From contig CACBBD010000012.1 of the NCBI GenBank assembly GCA_902537425.1, positions 1 through 32,485 on the forward strand: DNA of 32,485 bases. Direction: 5' to 3'. How positions within the stretch are numbered: position 1 is the first letter of the stretch; every line of letters starts with the position of its first letter. The position numbers and the translations under genes are program-made. The DNA comes from an uncultured SAR86 cluster bacterium (GTDB lineage Bacteria; Pseudomonadota; Gammaproteobacteria; Magnimaribacterales; Magnimaribacteraceae). Of the stretch, positions 16,793 through 25,545 are shown piece after piece. The notes under the pieces are model-generated. The model did no database searches, was not told the origin of the DNA, and saw only the letters and a list, made by a program, of their open reading frames with translations.

Positions 16793-18261
16793 AGGAACAG
16801 TTTCAGGACTTGTCCAGGAAAAATTTTTGAAACATCTTCTATATCATTCCATTCCTGTATATCTTTTGAACTTATTTCAAACTTAGATGCTATCCTACTA
16901 ATAGTATCTCCTGATTTGACAGGATATAGCATTGTGCGTAAGTCCCTTGAAGGTAAATCTTGTCTTACTCTTTCATATCGTGAGAATATTTTAATCTCTT
17001 GATTAATTTGGAGTGGTACCGCAATATCTAAATCATTCCATAAGATCACATCTTCAATGGAAACCTTAAATTTCTTGGATATATTCCAAAGAGAATCTCC
17101 ACCGACTACTATATAAACTTGTTCCCTTGGATTTTGTTTTCCAGCCCAAGCAGATCCTCTTGGGACCATTATCTCTTTGCCTGCAATGATTAAGTCAGAC
17201 GCTAATCCATTAATTTCCATAAGAACAGCAACTTCAATTTTGTAACGCGAGGCAATTTTATAAAGATTGTCACCCCTTCTAATCTTATAACGATCCCATC
17301 TAACCAGATCATCTTGATCTAATGACTGAAGCTGTGTCATAAACCTATCTGATACGCCTATAGGCAATAGCAGATAATGAGGTCCGCTAGGATCAGTTGC
17401 CCACTGATTAAATCCGGGATTTAATTCGTAGATTGTTTCAGGTTTAAGACCCGCAAGATCAGCAGCTTGCATAAGGTCTAATTGACCAGGAATTTTAACT
17501 TTTTGAAAATAAGGTCTGTTGGCAATGCTTGGTAAGTTTACATCAAATGATTTGGGATCCTTTATTAACTCACAAAGAACAAGTAATTTAGGAACATAAG
17601 CAGTTGTTTCTTTTGGAAGGTTTAAGTCCCAGAATCTTATAGGTTTATCTTCTCTCTTATTTTTCTTTATCGCCCGGTTAACTCTAGTAGGACCGGTATT
17701 ATAAGCTGCCATCGCAAGTAGCCAATCTCCCTCAAATTTTTCGTGAAGATATGTAAGAAATTGCAAAGCAGCTTCAGTAGAAGCTAATACATCCTTTTTC
17801 CCGTCATACCACCAGTTACTTTTTAAACCCCATTCTTTTCCTGTAGCAGGCATAAATTGCCAAATACCTGTAGCTCCATCAACTGATTTTGCATAAGGAT
17901 CAAATTCACTTTCAACAAATGGTAATAATGCCAATTCTACCGGAAGACCTAATTCTTCAGCCCTTGTGAATGTATGATAAAGATATCTTTGACCAGATTT
18001 ACTGATTCTGTTGACTGCAGTTTGATTACTATAGAGCCTTTCTCTATATAAACTCGTGGCAGCTATTTGATCATCTGGAATAGTGATTGATAGCTCTAGT
18101 CTAATTCTCTCCCAAAGATCGTATGGAGCGTCCTCAGGTTTTATATCAATAATATCTGTATTTGAGATAGTTATGGATTCTGAATCAGATACGTTTAAAT
18201 TAGATGCGGATGCACAACCACTTAAAGAAATTAAACCTAAAGCAAGGAAGATTCTAAACAT
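16789..18261 (-). CDS. mltD: Membrane-bound lytic murein transglycosylase D with three LysM domains
   Basis: This enzyme cleaves the glycan backbone of peptidoglycan to leave 1,6-anhydromuramic ends. It is a 490-residue lipoprotein: MFRIFLALGLISLSGC with lipid Cys16. The goose-lysozyme/SLT catalytic domain (about 95-230) contains catalytic Glu117 in LLPFVESEFDP, GIWQFMPATG and AAYNTGPTRV. Three C-terminal LysM peptidoglycan-binding modules are visible at about 325-367, 382-426 and 446-490, each with a RGD/GGDS/SGDT-type start; E. coli MltD (452 residues) has two. It lies 2 nt downstream of gloB, as a likely operon, matching the mltD-gloB pairing of E. coli. Confidence 0.96.
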   Translation of the reverse strand: MFRIFLALGLISLSGCASASNLNVSDSESITISNTDIIDIKPEDAPYDLWERIRLELSITIPDDQIAATSLYRERLYSNQTAVNRISKSGQRYLYHTFTRAEELGLPVELALLPFVESEFDPYAKSVDGATGIWQFMPATGKEWGLKSNWWYDGKKDVLASTEAALQFLTYLHEKFEGDWLLAMAAYNTGPTRVNRAIKKNKREDKPIRFWDLNLPKETTAYVPKLLVLCELIKDPKSFDVNLPSIANRPYFQKVKIPGQLDLMQAADLAGLKPETIYELNPGFNQWATDPSGPHYLLLPIGVSDRFMTQLQSLDQDDLVRWDRYKIRRGDNLYKIASRYKIEVAVLMEINGLASDLIIAGKEIMVPRGSAWAGKQNPREQVYIVVGGDSLWNISKKFKVSIEDVILWNDLDIAVPLQINQEIKIFSRYERVRQDLPSRDLRTMLYPVKSGDTISRIASKFEISSKDIQEWNDIEDVSKIFPGQVLKLFL

Positions 18262-18263
18262 TT

Positions 18264-19034
18264 TTAAAAGTTATCTTTCCAATTTCTTATTTCACCTAAT
18301 ATTTCTGCAGTATTACCAAGTTTTCTTTTTGAATATTTTTCTGCAGCTTCAATTACTGATGACTCTCTACATCTCATAAAAGGATTTATTTTTAGTTCGA
18401 CGTCTATTCGACTAGGTAATGATGGCTTATTAATAGATCTAGATTTTTGCACTTCCTTTAATGCTTTAAGTATTTCTTCATTATGAGGCTCTACAGACAT
18501 CGCAAATTTTAAATTAGATTCTGTATATTCATGCCCACAATATACGAGCGTATCGGATGGAAGCTCCATATACCTGTCCATTGAAAAGAGCATATCTTCA
18601 GGTGTACCTTCAAACAATCTTCCACAACCAGCATAAAATAATGTATCTCCAGAAAAAAGAATTGGCTTATAAGTCTCATCGCAAAAATAAGATAATTGAT
18701 CGTTGGTGTGTCCTGGTGCAGAAAACGCTCTAAATTTATATTTATCAAGGATAGTAAAATTTTCATTATCATGAAGTGGTTTTGTGATGCCTTTGATGTG
18801 ACCTCCTGAAGGTCCATAAGCTTGACACTTATATTCCTCAATCACTTCCTCAAGACCCCCAGTATGATCCCAATGATGATGAGTAATTAATACATCAGTA
18901 AGAACATATCCTGTTTTTTTAATATATTCATGTATAGGTTTTGCGTCACCAGGATCAACAATTGCAATCTTGCCTTCAGACTCCATAGTCCAAATATAGT
19001 TATCGCTGAATGCATCTAAATGATTTATTTTCAT
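18264..19034 (-). CDS. gloB: Hydroxyacylglutathione hydrolase (glyoxalase II)
   Basis: This enzyme hydrolyses S-D-lactoylglutathione to D-lactate and glutathione, the second step of methylglyoxal detoxification. It is a 256-residue metallo-beta-lactamase-fold protein. The binuclear metal motif THHHWDH is complete (His52, His54, Asp56, His57), with further ligands His109 (PGHT), Asp130 (FSGDTLF) and His168 (CGHEYT). The C-terminal glutathione-binding helical region of GloB is present (NLKFAMSVEPHNEE, then the Cys-Arg-rich segment NPFMRCRESSV). It is divergent from rnhA over a 63-nt spacer, and mltD follows after 2 nt. Confidence 0.97.
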   Translation of the reverse strand: MKINHLDAFSDNYIWTMESEGKIAIVDPGDAKPIHEYIKKTGYVLTDVLITHHHWDHTGGLEEVIEEYKCQAYGPSGGHIKGITKPLHDNENFTILDKYKFRAFSAPGHTNDQLSYFCDETYKPILFSGDTLFYAGCGRLFEGTPEDMLFSMDRYMELPSDTLVYCGHEYTESNLKFAMSVEPHNEEILKALKEVQKSRSINKPSLPSRIDVELKINPFMRCRESSVIEAAEKYSKRKLGNTAEILGEIRNWKDNF

Positions 19035-19097
19035 TGTGTTTATTACTTAGTTTGAGAATAGTCTTATTAACTGTAATACAATAAGTATCTTATAAAA

Positions 19098-19529
19098 ATG
19101 AAGGAAATTGAAGTCTTTACTGATGGTGCCTGTAGAGGAAATCCAGGGGTTGGAGGCTGGGGTGTTCTATTTATAATAGACGGTAAAGAAACTACATTAT
19201 ATGGAGGAGAGGAAAACACGACTAATAATCGAATGGAACTAAAAGCTGCCATAAAAGCCCTAGAGCATTTTGATGATAAAGTTTCAGTTTCAATAACTAC
19301 TGATTCCAACTACGTAAAAGACGGTATTACTAAATGGCTGGATAATTGGAAGACTAAAAATTGGGTTACTGCTTCTAAGAAACCTGTTAAGAATAAGGAT
19401 TTATGGGAGCAATTGGATATTTTAAATTCATTTCATAAAGTGTCGTGGAGATGGGTGAAAGCTCACGCAGGACATAGAGAAAATGAGATAGCTGATATGC
19501 TTGCTAATAAGGGAATAGACGAACTTTAA
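19098..19529 (+). CDS. rnhA: Ribonuclease HI
   Basis: RNase HI cleaves the RNA strand of RNA-DNA hybrids, removing R-loops and primers. The 143-residue protein (E. coli 155) has the full acidic active site: Asp9 (FTDGACRGNPG), Glu47 (NNRMELKAA), Asp69 (TTDSNYV) and Asp133 (NEIADMLA), plus the flexible-loop His123 in KAHAGH. The basic handle region is present (WKTKNWVTASKKPVKNKD). No Shine-Dalgarno precedes the ATG. It is first in an rnhA-dnaQ-gltX run. In E. coli rnhA and dnaQ are adjacent but divergent; here they are co-directional. Confidence 0.97.
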   Translation: MKEIEVFTDGACRGNPGVGGWGVLFIIDGKETTLYGGEENTTNNRMELKAAIKALEHFDDKVSVSITTDSNYVKDGITKWLDNWKTKNWVTASKKPVKNKDLWEQLDILNSFHKVSWRWVKAHAGHRENEIADMLANKGIDEL

Positions 19530-20240
19530 ATGCTAAGACAAATAATATTAGACACTGAAACAACGGGATTAGATCCGAAATCAGGACATAGAGTCATTGA
19601 AATTGGTTGTATAGAATTGGTAAATAGAAAGTTCACAGGAGAACAATTTCACATTTATTTAAATCCAGATAGAGATAGTGATGAAGGAGCACTAGAGGTT
19701 CATGGACTAACAACAGAATTTCTTAGTGATAAGCCCAGGTTTAAAGATATTTATGAAGAATTTCTTAAATTTATTAGCGGATCAGAGTTGCTAATACATA
19801 ACGCAGAATTCGATGTAAATTTTCTTGATCATGAAATCAAGCTTCTCTCAAATAAACTGCCTACAGTATCAGATAGCGTAACGAAGATTACTGATACTCT
19901 TCAGATCGCAAGAGAAAAACATCCCGGTCAAAGAAATAGTCTAGATGCATTAGTGAAAAGATATGAAATTGGCGGATATGATAGAGAGCTACATGGAGCA
20001 TTGCTTGATTCACAAATACTCGGCGATGTGTATCTTTCCATGACTGGTGGGCAGAGTAATCTTGATTTCAGTGTTACGACTGAAGAACAGGAAAAGGCAC
20101 AAAATGATTCCTTTAACAAATCAGATGCCGAATTAAATTTAAAAGTTATCGAGTTAACTGAAGAAGAGAATAAAGCTCATAAAGATTACTTACTCAGAAT
20201 GAAAGAAGAAACAGGTATAGACCCACTGGGACTAAACTAG
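19530..20240 (+). CDS. dnaQ: DNA polymerase III epsilon subunit (proofreading exonuclease)
   Basis: This is the 3'-5' proofreading exonuclease of the replicative polymerase core. The product is 236 residues (E. coli 243). Exo I is Asp8-x-Glu10 (LDTETTG), Exo II is HNAEFDVNF with Asp95, and Exo III-epsilon is HGALLDSQ with His155 and Asp160. QSNLDF (175-180) fits a beta-clamp-binding motif in the position of E. coli QTSMAF, just after the exonuclease domain. A charged C-terminal tail is the expected polymerase (alpha)-binding segment. The ATG follows the rnhA stop with no gap, so translation is probably coupled. Confidence 0.95.
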   Translation: MLRQIILDTETTGLDPKSGHRVIEIGCIELVNRKFTGEQFHIYLNPDRDSDEGALEVHGLTTEFLSDKPRFKDIYEEFLKFISGSELLIHNAEFDVNFLDHEIKLLSNKLPTVSDSVTKITDTLQIAREKHPGQRNSLDALVKRYEIGGYDRELHGALLDSQILGDVYLSMTGGQSNLDFSVTTEEQEKAQNDSFNKSDAELNLKVIELTEEENKAHKDYLLRMKEETGIDPLGLN

Positions 20241-20243
20241 TAA

Positions 20244-21590
20244 ATGTCTGCGATCAGAACAAGATTTGCTCCTAGCCCCACAGGTTATCTACACATTGGA
20301 GGAGCCAGAACAGCACTTTTTGCTTGGCTCTTTGCTAAATCTCAAAATGGAGACTGTCTTCTAAGAATTGAAGATACAGATAAAGAACGGTCAAAAGACG
20401 AATACACGGCAGAAATTATTGAAAGTTTTAAATGGCTTGGAGTTGAATTTGATAATGAGGTTGTTTACCAATCAAATAACTCAGATAGGTATAGTGAAAT
20501 TATAGATCAGCTTCTAGACCAAGGTTCAGCTTATATTTGTAAGGGTGAAGACCCAGAGACCGACAAAGAGTACAGGGACCAAAATCTTCCAAGAGATAAT
20601 AAAACGGTTGTGCGCTTTAAAATGCCAGAAGAGGGCAACACAGTCTATGAGGACATTGTAAAAGGCCAAATAGAAGTCGCAAATGAACAATTAGATGATT
20701 TTATTATTGAAAGAAGTGATGGTTCTGCAACTTACAACCTGTGTGTTGTTGTAGATGACTTAGATTCTAATATTTCTCATGTTATCAGAGGTGACGACCA
20801 TGTTAATAATACCTTTAAGCAGATAAATGTTTTTAAGGCTCTTAACAAAAATATTCCAACTTATGGACACGTTCCTATGATTCTTGGCGAAGATGGAAAG
20901 AGATTATCTAAAAGGCATGGAGCTTTAGGAGTACGAGAGTATGCCGGGCTGGGTATTTTGCCTGAAGCATTAAAGAACTACCTGCTAAGATTAGGATGGT
21001 CCATGGGTAATGACGAAATATTCACTGGAGAAGATATGAAAAAAAATTTTCAATCGGGTATTTTAAATAAGTCTCCTGCTATTTTCTCAATGGATAAATT
21101 ACTTTGGTTTAACAAATATTATTTGGATCAAATGAGCATAGATCAACTAATGGATGTTATAAAACTCAAAGATTTTGATGGGAGTGAGTATTCTAAAACT
21201 GTTATTGAAACTGTTAGAGATAGATGTTCAACATTAAACGAATTTATCACAGATACTGATTATTTCTTCAAGGATCCAGAAGATTACGAGCCTTCACTGC
21301 TTTTAAAGCATTGTAAAGATAACACATTTAATCATTTATCTCTTTTAAAAGGGCAATTAGAATCACTTGAGATTTGGGAACAAACTCATATAAAAGAAGT
21401 TATTGATAGAGTAGTCCTTGATCTTGAAATAGGTTTCGGAAAGATTGGTTTACCTCTTAGGATTGCTCTCACTTCAAGAGTAAATTCTCCCTCAATAGAC
21501 CTGGTATGTGAGATACTCGGAAAAGAAATTACCTTAAGAAGATTAGAAAAATTCTTAACTAAGATTCAAAACTTAAAAACTGATCAATAG
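20244..21590 (+). CDS. gltX: Glutamate--tRNA ligase
   Basis: This is the class Ib aminoacyl-tRNA synthetase charging tRNA-Glu. It is 448 residues, somewhat shorter than E. coli GltX (471). The HIGH-type motif is HIGG (17-20, within PSPTGYLHIGGARTA) and the KMSKS-type loop is KRLSKR (219-224, within LGEDGKRLSKRHG). The anticodon-binding C-terminal domain follows. In the region where E. coli has zinc-coordinating cysteines, only Cys99 remains, so this enzyme probably does not bind zinc there. It starts 3 nt after the dnaQ stop. Its last 32 bp overlap the 3' end of the hydrolase gene on the other strand. Confidence 0.96.
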   Translation: MSAIRTRFAPSPTGYLHIGGARTALFAWLFAKSQNGDCLLRIEDTDKERSKDEYTAEIIESFKWLGVEFDNEVVYQSNNSDRYSEIIDQLLDQGSAYICKGEDPETDKEYRDQNLPRDNKTVVRFKMPEEGNTVYEDIVKGQIEVANEQLDDFIIERSDGSATYNLCVVVDDLDSNISHVIRGDDHVNNTFKQINVFKALNKNIPTYGHVPMILGEDGKRLSKRHGALGVREYAGLGILPEALKNYLLRLGWSMGNDEIFTGEDMKKNFQSGILNKSPAIFSMDKLLWFNKYYLDQMSIDQLMDVIKLKDFDGSEYSKTVIETVRDRCSTLNEFITDTDYFFKDPEDYEPSLLLKHCKDNTFNHLSLLKGQLESLEIWEQTHIKEVIDRVVLDLEIGFGKIGLPLRIALTSRVNSPSIDLVCEILGKEITLRRLEKFLTKIQNLKTDQ

Positions 21591-22506
21591 CTTCCCATGC
21601 CTTTTTACGTATTTCGTCTTTTTCCATCATGATCTCATGCTGAGATTCTAACGAAACAATAGTTGTTAAATCAGACTGGCCCAATAATTCCTTATTCAAT
21701 GAGCTATTAACTAATTTATCATTAGTTGCATCTAGAAGAAGAAGAGGTCTCTTTATAGCAGAGGACCAATCCATTGATTTAAAATCATTAGTCCTTTTCA
21801 GGGCATGCTTCAACCACCCGACAGTTATTCCTTTAATGCCTAAATCAGGAAACTTGCTTAGAAACTTAAAAGTCCTACTAAATCTTTCTTCGTCTGTTGT
21901 AAGAGCATTCTCTAGAAAAGATTCTTCTTGCCATCCTGAGTCTTCATCCCAAGAAGGCTTCTGCATCGGAAATGTACTTAAACCTAAATTTTCGAAAATT
22001 CCCAATAAACTTACTATCCTTCTCGAAACAGCATTTGCTCTGACAGAAACCATTGGAGCGCAGAGTATGCATTTACTTAATATATTTTCACTAGAAATAA
22101 AGTAAGAAGTCATAAGACAACCACCCATTGAATGACCAAAACCTATGAAAGGTTGTGGGCACCTTAAAGCAAAACACTCATTAATAACTTTAATCAAGTC
22201 TAGGTCATAAGTCTCAAATTTATCAATATGACCAATTTTGTTATTACTTGCCTTTCTTGAAGAAAGACCCTGTCCTCTCCAATCCATCATGACAACACAA
22301 AAGTCTCTCTCAATAAATTCACAAACTACTTCATAATACTTTTCTATAAATTCAGTCCTACCGGATTGAAGAATAATCGTACCTTTGTTGCTATCAAGGT
22401 TCCAAAAGGCAACTCTTAATTTGTTCTCATTGTCTAATGGGAAATAGTAAGCGCTACCATCAGGACAGTTTATACCATCAATTTTATATAATGGTGCATC
22501 AATCAT
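21559..22506 (-). CDS. Alpha/beta hydrolase, lysophospholipase-like (serine aminopeptidase S33 family)
   Basis: The protein is 315 residues with no signal peptide, so it is probably cytoplasmic or loosely membrane-bound. It has the alpha/beta hydrolase order: oxyanion-side DWRGQGLSSR (75-84), nucleophile elbow GFGHSMGG with Ser126, acid Asp263 (DATNDKLV), and His290 (ESQHEIMME). The combination of DWRGQG, GHSMGG and a late His resembles PldB and monoacylglycerol-lipase-like proteins (Hydrolase_4). The true substrate is unknown. It lies 33 nt downstream of the S9 peptidase on the same strand and may be co-transcribed. The 3' overlap with gltX means no terminator fits between them. Confidence 0.85.
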   Translation of the reverse strand: MIDAPLYKIDGINCPDGSAYYFPLDNENKLRVAFWNLDSNKGTIILQSGRTEFIEKYYEVVCEFIERDFCVVMMDWRGQGLSSRKASNNKIGHIDKFETYDLDLIKVINECFALRCPQPFIGFGHSMGGCLMTSYFISSENILSKCILCAPMVSVRANAVSRRIVSLLGIFENLGLSTFPMQKPSWDEDSGWQEESFLENALTTDEERFSRTFKFLSKFPDLGIKGITVGWLKHALKRTNDFKSMDWSSAIKRPLLLLDATNDKLVNSSLNKELLGQSDLTTIVSLESQHEIMMEKDEIRKKAWEAIDQFLSFES

Positions 22507-22539
22507 TGTTGATAAAGAATATTAATAAAGTTAGAGGTA

Positions 22540-24549
22540 TTAAGTAGCCAAGTACTTATTAAAAAAGGCACTTATACGTTTAAGTTTTTCAATTCTATTT
22601 TCTTCATCAGAAAAGCCATGACCTTCTTTTTCAACAATCATTTTTTCATAAGTGATACCTTTTTTATCGAGCTCTTTCATGAAAGTAACTGCTTCTTTAT
22701 ATGGTGTCCTAATATCTTTCCCGCCGTGAATTATCATGAAAGGGATCTTCAATTTATCAACATAATTAACGGGAGATTGTTTTTTAGCTTCATCGCCATC
22801 GCCAAATGTTGCTTGCAGAAATTTCTTTCCTCCTCTGGCCCATCTTATATCGCCACTTTTATACTGAGCATTTATGTCATAGAGTCCAGCTTCACTTACG
22901 GCACATTTAAATAGATCTGGTCTCATCATTGGCGCTTGAGTGGATGCATAACCACCATAGCTTCCTCCATAAATACAAACATTTGATTTATCAATAAGTC
23001 CTTTCTCTTCAAAAAAATCTAAAGAATCAAACATATCTTCGAGAACTGTATCAAAATTCCCGTAGACTTCTTTCATGTGTTTAAGTCCATATCCGCTGGA
23101 TCCTCGAATATTATTTTGTATTACATTAAATCCTTCTGCAGCAAGAAATTGCACTTCGGGATCAAAACCCCACATGTCTCGAGCCCAAGGCCCTCCATGA
23201 GGCATAATTATAGTAGGTGCATCTTTTTTCCCAACTGCCTTGGTGAAATATGACTGGATTAAATCTCCATGCTTATTTTTAAAGTCATAAACTTCCATTT
23301 TTGAAAGAGAATCGTAAGAAGTTTTAGACCAAAATCTTCCTAAAGGCGCGATTTGGTTTTTCTTTACATCTAGTAAATAATAAATTCCAGGATTATTATC
23401 TGCTGACACATAACCAACTGCACGGGAGTAATCAGTTGATCTTGACGTTAACATAGTCTTGCTTCCAGGGAATGCATTGAAAAACTTTATATGTAGATCT
23501 TTTAGGCGGTTAGGTTCCGATAAATACAGATATTCAGGTTTTCCGTCATCTATCCTAATTCCATATGGACCATCATCAATACTTGAAGCTACGCCTGTTA
23601 TGTCAACTCTTGGATGCCTGTAAATTAGTTCATATGTATTCTTTTTAAGATCATACTCATATAAACCTGTAGTATCTTGATCCATATATTCAGTCACCAT
23701 CATCTTTCCATTTGGACTGAAACCTTCGATCGACGCATTTTTTGGGAATTCGAAATCTTTGTAGAATACCCATCCAGGCATCTTATTGTCTTCTCTGATT
23801 GGTGGTATATAACAATTATTTTCAGAACCGCATTCTCTACTTGAGAGGGACCCAGAAGGTAAATTAGGTTTATAAAGATAAATCTCAGATGTATTTTCCA
23901 GATTTGAAGTCCAAACTCCCATTAAATCACCTTTATTGTTAAATACCCATGTGGGGTATATGACTGGAGAACGAGTAATAAATGTTACTTTTCCTGAAAT
24001 GATGTTGAGTTTTGCTAAATCATTAAAACCAGCATTATCGAAAAAGTTAACAAGAATATGATCATCATCATCGGGCAATCTATGAACTATGCTAGCCGGC
24101 CTCTCCGGATTTGATTTTGCTCTGTTTCTGACACCTTGAAGATGGTCAGGTGCAGAACCGTATCCTGCTATTAATTTGGTATTTCTTCCATCTAAATCTG
24201 CAGCGACTAATTGTCCAATATTGAATTCTGCAGTACTCCTTGAATCTGGTCTCGTGACTGAGAATACAATTCTATTATCTGTTGCCCAAAAGAAGTCGCT
24301 TATACGTCCTTTTTTTCCAAAATCATGTACGTTGACTAGCTGAGAAGAGTCTAGATCAAGTATTTTGACGATTACTGTCTCTTCAGTTTTTTGTTGGACA
24401 GCGATATATCTTCCGTTTGGAGAAATTCTCACTTCATAAATATCAGGCAGAGATCCGAAAATCTCTGCATTTTTTGAAGTATCGGAGTATATGTATTGGG
24501 GTAAGGCGAGGCTAAAGAATATAGAAAGAGCTATTAAGTGTCGTTGCAT
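22540..24549 (-). CDS. Secreted prolyl-oligopeptidase-family S9 peptidase
   Basis: This 669-residue protein begins with a Sec signal peptide (MQRHLIALSIFFSLALPQYIYS) and so acts in the periplasm or outside the cell. The N-terminal two thirds contain repeated strands typical of the S9 beta-propeller (ISPNGRYIAVQQ, LVAADLDGRN and FSPNGKMMV segments). The C-terminal catalytic domain has Ser530 in GGSYGGYAS, Asp612 in GGKDIRTP and His644 in KEGHGFSD, an intact triad, with GGPWARDMWGF as the oxyanion region. Members cleave short peptides, often after Pro or as dipeptidyl/acylaminoacyl peptidases; the exact specificity cannot be read. It suggests extracellular peptide use, in line with the nearby Opp genes. 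Confidence 0.93.
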   Translation of the reverse strand: MQRHLIALSIFFSLALPQYIYSDTSKNAEIFGSLPDIYEVRISPNGRYIAVQQKTEETVIVKILDLDSSQLVNVHDFGKKGRISDFFWATDNRIVFSVTRPDSRSTAEFNIGQLVAADLDGRNTKLIAGYGSAPDHLQGVRNRAKSNPERPASIVHRLPDDDDHILVNFFDNAGFNDLAKLNIISGKVTFITRSPVIYPTWVFNNKGDLMGVWTSNLENTSEIYLYKPNLPSGSLSSRECGSENNCYIPPIREDNKMPGWVFYKDFEFPKNASIEGFSPNGKMMVTEYMDQDTTGLYEYDLKKNTYELIYRHPRVDITGVASSIDDGPYGIRIDDGKPEYLYLSEPNRLKDLHIKFFNAFPGSKTMLTSRSTDYSRAVGYVSADNNPGIYYLLDVKKNQIAPLGRFWSKTSYDSLSKMEVYDFKNKHGDLIQSYFTKAVGKKDAPTIIMPHGGPWARDMWGFDPEVQFLAAEGFNVIQNNIRGSSGYGLKHMKEVYGNFDTVLEDMFDSLDFFEEKGLIDKSNVCIYGGSYGGYASTQAPMMRPDLFKCAVSEAGLYDINAQYKSGDIRWARGGKKFLQATFGDGDEAKKQSPVNYVDKLKIPFMIIHGGKDIRTPYKEAVTFMKELDKKGITYEKMIVEKEGHGFSDEENRIEKLKRISAFFNKYLAT

Positions 24550-24622
24550 AGTAAAATTTTTATCAAAAAAAAATAAGTAGTTATAGTATCATTTTCAACA
24601 GTGACAGTGAATCTTGTAATTT

Positions 24623-24698
24623 GGGGCTATAGCTCAGCTGGGAGAGCGCAACACTGGCAGTGTTGAGGTCGGCGGTTCGATCCCGCCTAGCTCCACCA
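24623..24698 (+). tRNA. tRNA-Ala (anticodon GGC)
   Basis: The acceptor strands GGGGCTA (24623-24629) and TAGCTCC (24688-24694) pair with one G-T. The anticodon loop CTGGCAG carries GGC, the T arm is GGCGG-TTCGATC-CCGCC, and discriminator A is followed by encoded CCA (24696-24698). It decodes GCC/GCU. It sits between minus-strand genes, 1 nt from the stop codon of the endonuclease-like gene. Confidence 0.97.
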
Positions 24699-24699
24699 A

Positions 24700-25545
24700 T
24701 CAATAGATATTTAATTCTATAAAAAGGGCTGGATGATCGCTCAAAGGACCTTCTTCTGTAAAAAACGATCTATCTTCTCCAACTGAATTTATCTTAAACC
24801 TCACATCTTCTCCTTGTTTTATGAGGATATAGTCCAAGATGGACCATCTTGCATCAATTTGAGTATCTTCAAAAGTATCCATTAAGGATAATTCATTCTT
24901 AAACTGTTTTAACAGTTCCATATCTCCTGGATCTTTGGAATTTAGATTTAGATCGCCCGCAACTATCAAAGCTTTTAGGTCTTTTTTCTCATTAACAGCT
25001 GAGATAATATTTTCTAATTGTTTCTCTCTCGCATATCTGTCTGAGTCTCTTCTGCCCGCATCCATATGAGTATTGATAATATAAAAATCTTTCTCATTTG
25101 GAGTAGTAATTTTGATTATCTGGAATCCTTTATAAGCAAAACAGTCATTTGCTCCTCTTAACCAACCAGAACAATCCTCATAGGTTTCATTCTCAACTTC
25201 AATTAACCAGCCATCAGGTAAATTGAATATGGAAGTTAGACCTGAGCCAGTACAAAACGGACAAAGAAAAGTTCCCATTCCACCTCTATGAGCAATGCTT
25301 TCGGTGCCGAGTCCAGAAGATAATTCTTCATGATGTGAATAGTCTTCTTGTAATAAAGAGATATTAAAATCTCGTGTTTTTTCTCCGATAATGGGAAAGC
25401 GCATTTTGGGATTATCATCTATAAATATTTCAGGTAGTCCGTGGGTGTTATAAACCAATATATTTAGGTTTAAATTTTCATCCTCTGAACAAAAAATATG
25501 AAAAGGTATAAATAAATAGATAATTAATAAAAACTTACATTTCAT
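24700..25545 (-). CDS. Secreted endonuclease/exonuclease/phosphatase-fold protein
   Basis: This is a 281-residue DNase I/sphingomyelinase-superfamily phosphodiesterase with a Sec signal peptide (MKCKFLLIIYLFIPFHIFC). The superfamily metal and catalytic residues are present: Asn33 (YNTHGLP), Glu67 (LLQEDYS), His160 (INTHMDAG), Asp198 and Asn200 (VAGDLNLN), Asp238 (ILDYI) and the terminal SDH triplet (269-271). The layout is closer to secreted sphingomyelinase-like or DNase-like members than to exonuclease III, but the substrate is not identifiable. A CPFC motif (Cys95, Cys98) and Cys125/Cys135 suggest disulfides in the oxidising periplasm. Its ATG overlaps the SDR stop (ATGA), so the two are co-translated. 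It ends 1 nt from tRNA-Ala. Confidence 0.87.
   Translation of the reverse strand: MKCKFLLIIYLFIPFHIFCSEDENLNLNILVYNTHGLPEIFIDDNPKMRFPIIGEKTRDFNISLLQEDYSHHEELSSGLGTESIAHRGGMGTFLCPFCTGSGLTSIFNLPDGWLIEVENETYEDCSGWLRGANDCFAYKGFQIIKITTPNEKDFYIINTHMDAGRRDSDRYAREKQLENIISAVNEKKDLKALIVAGDLNLNSKDPGDMELLKQFKNELSLMDTFEDTQIDARWSILDYILIKQGEDVRFKINSVGEDRSFFTEEGPLSDHPALFIELNIY

Noticed and set aside
18083-18379. Plus-strand 98-residue open frame over the mltD/gloB junction
   Set aside because: It is antisense to both conserved genes, has no ribosome binding site and no recognisable domain.
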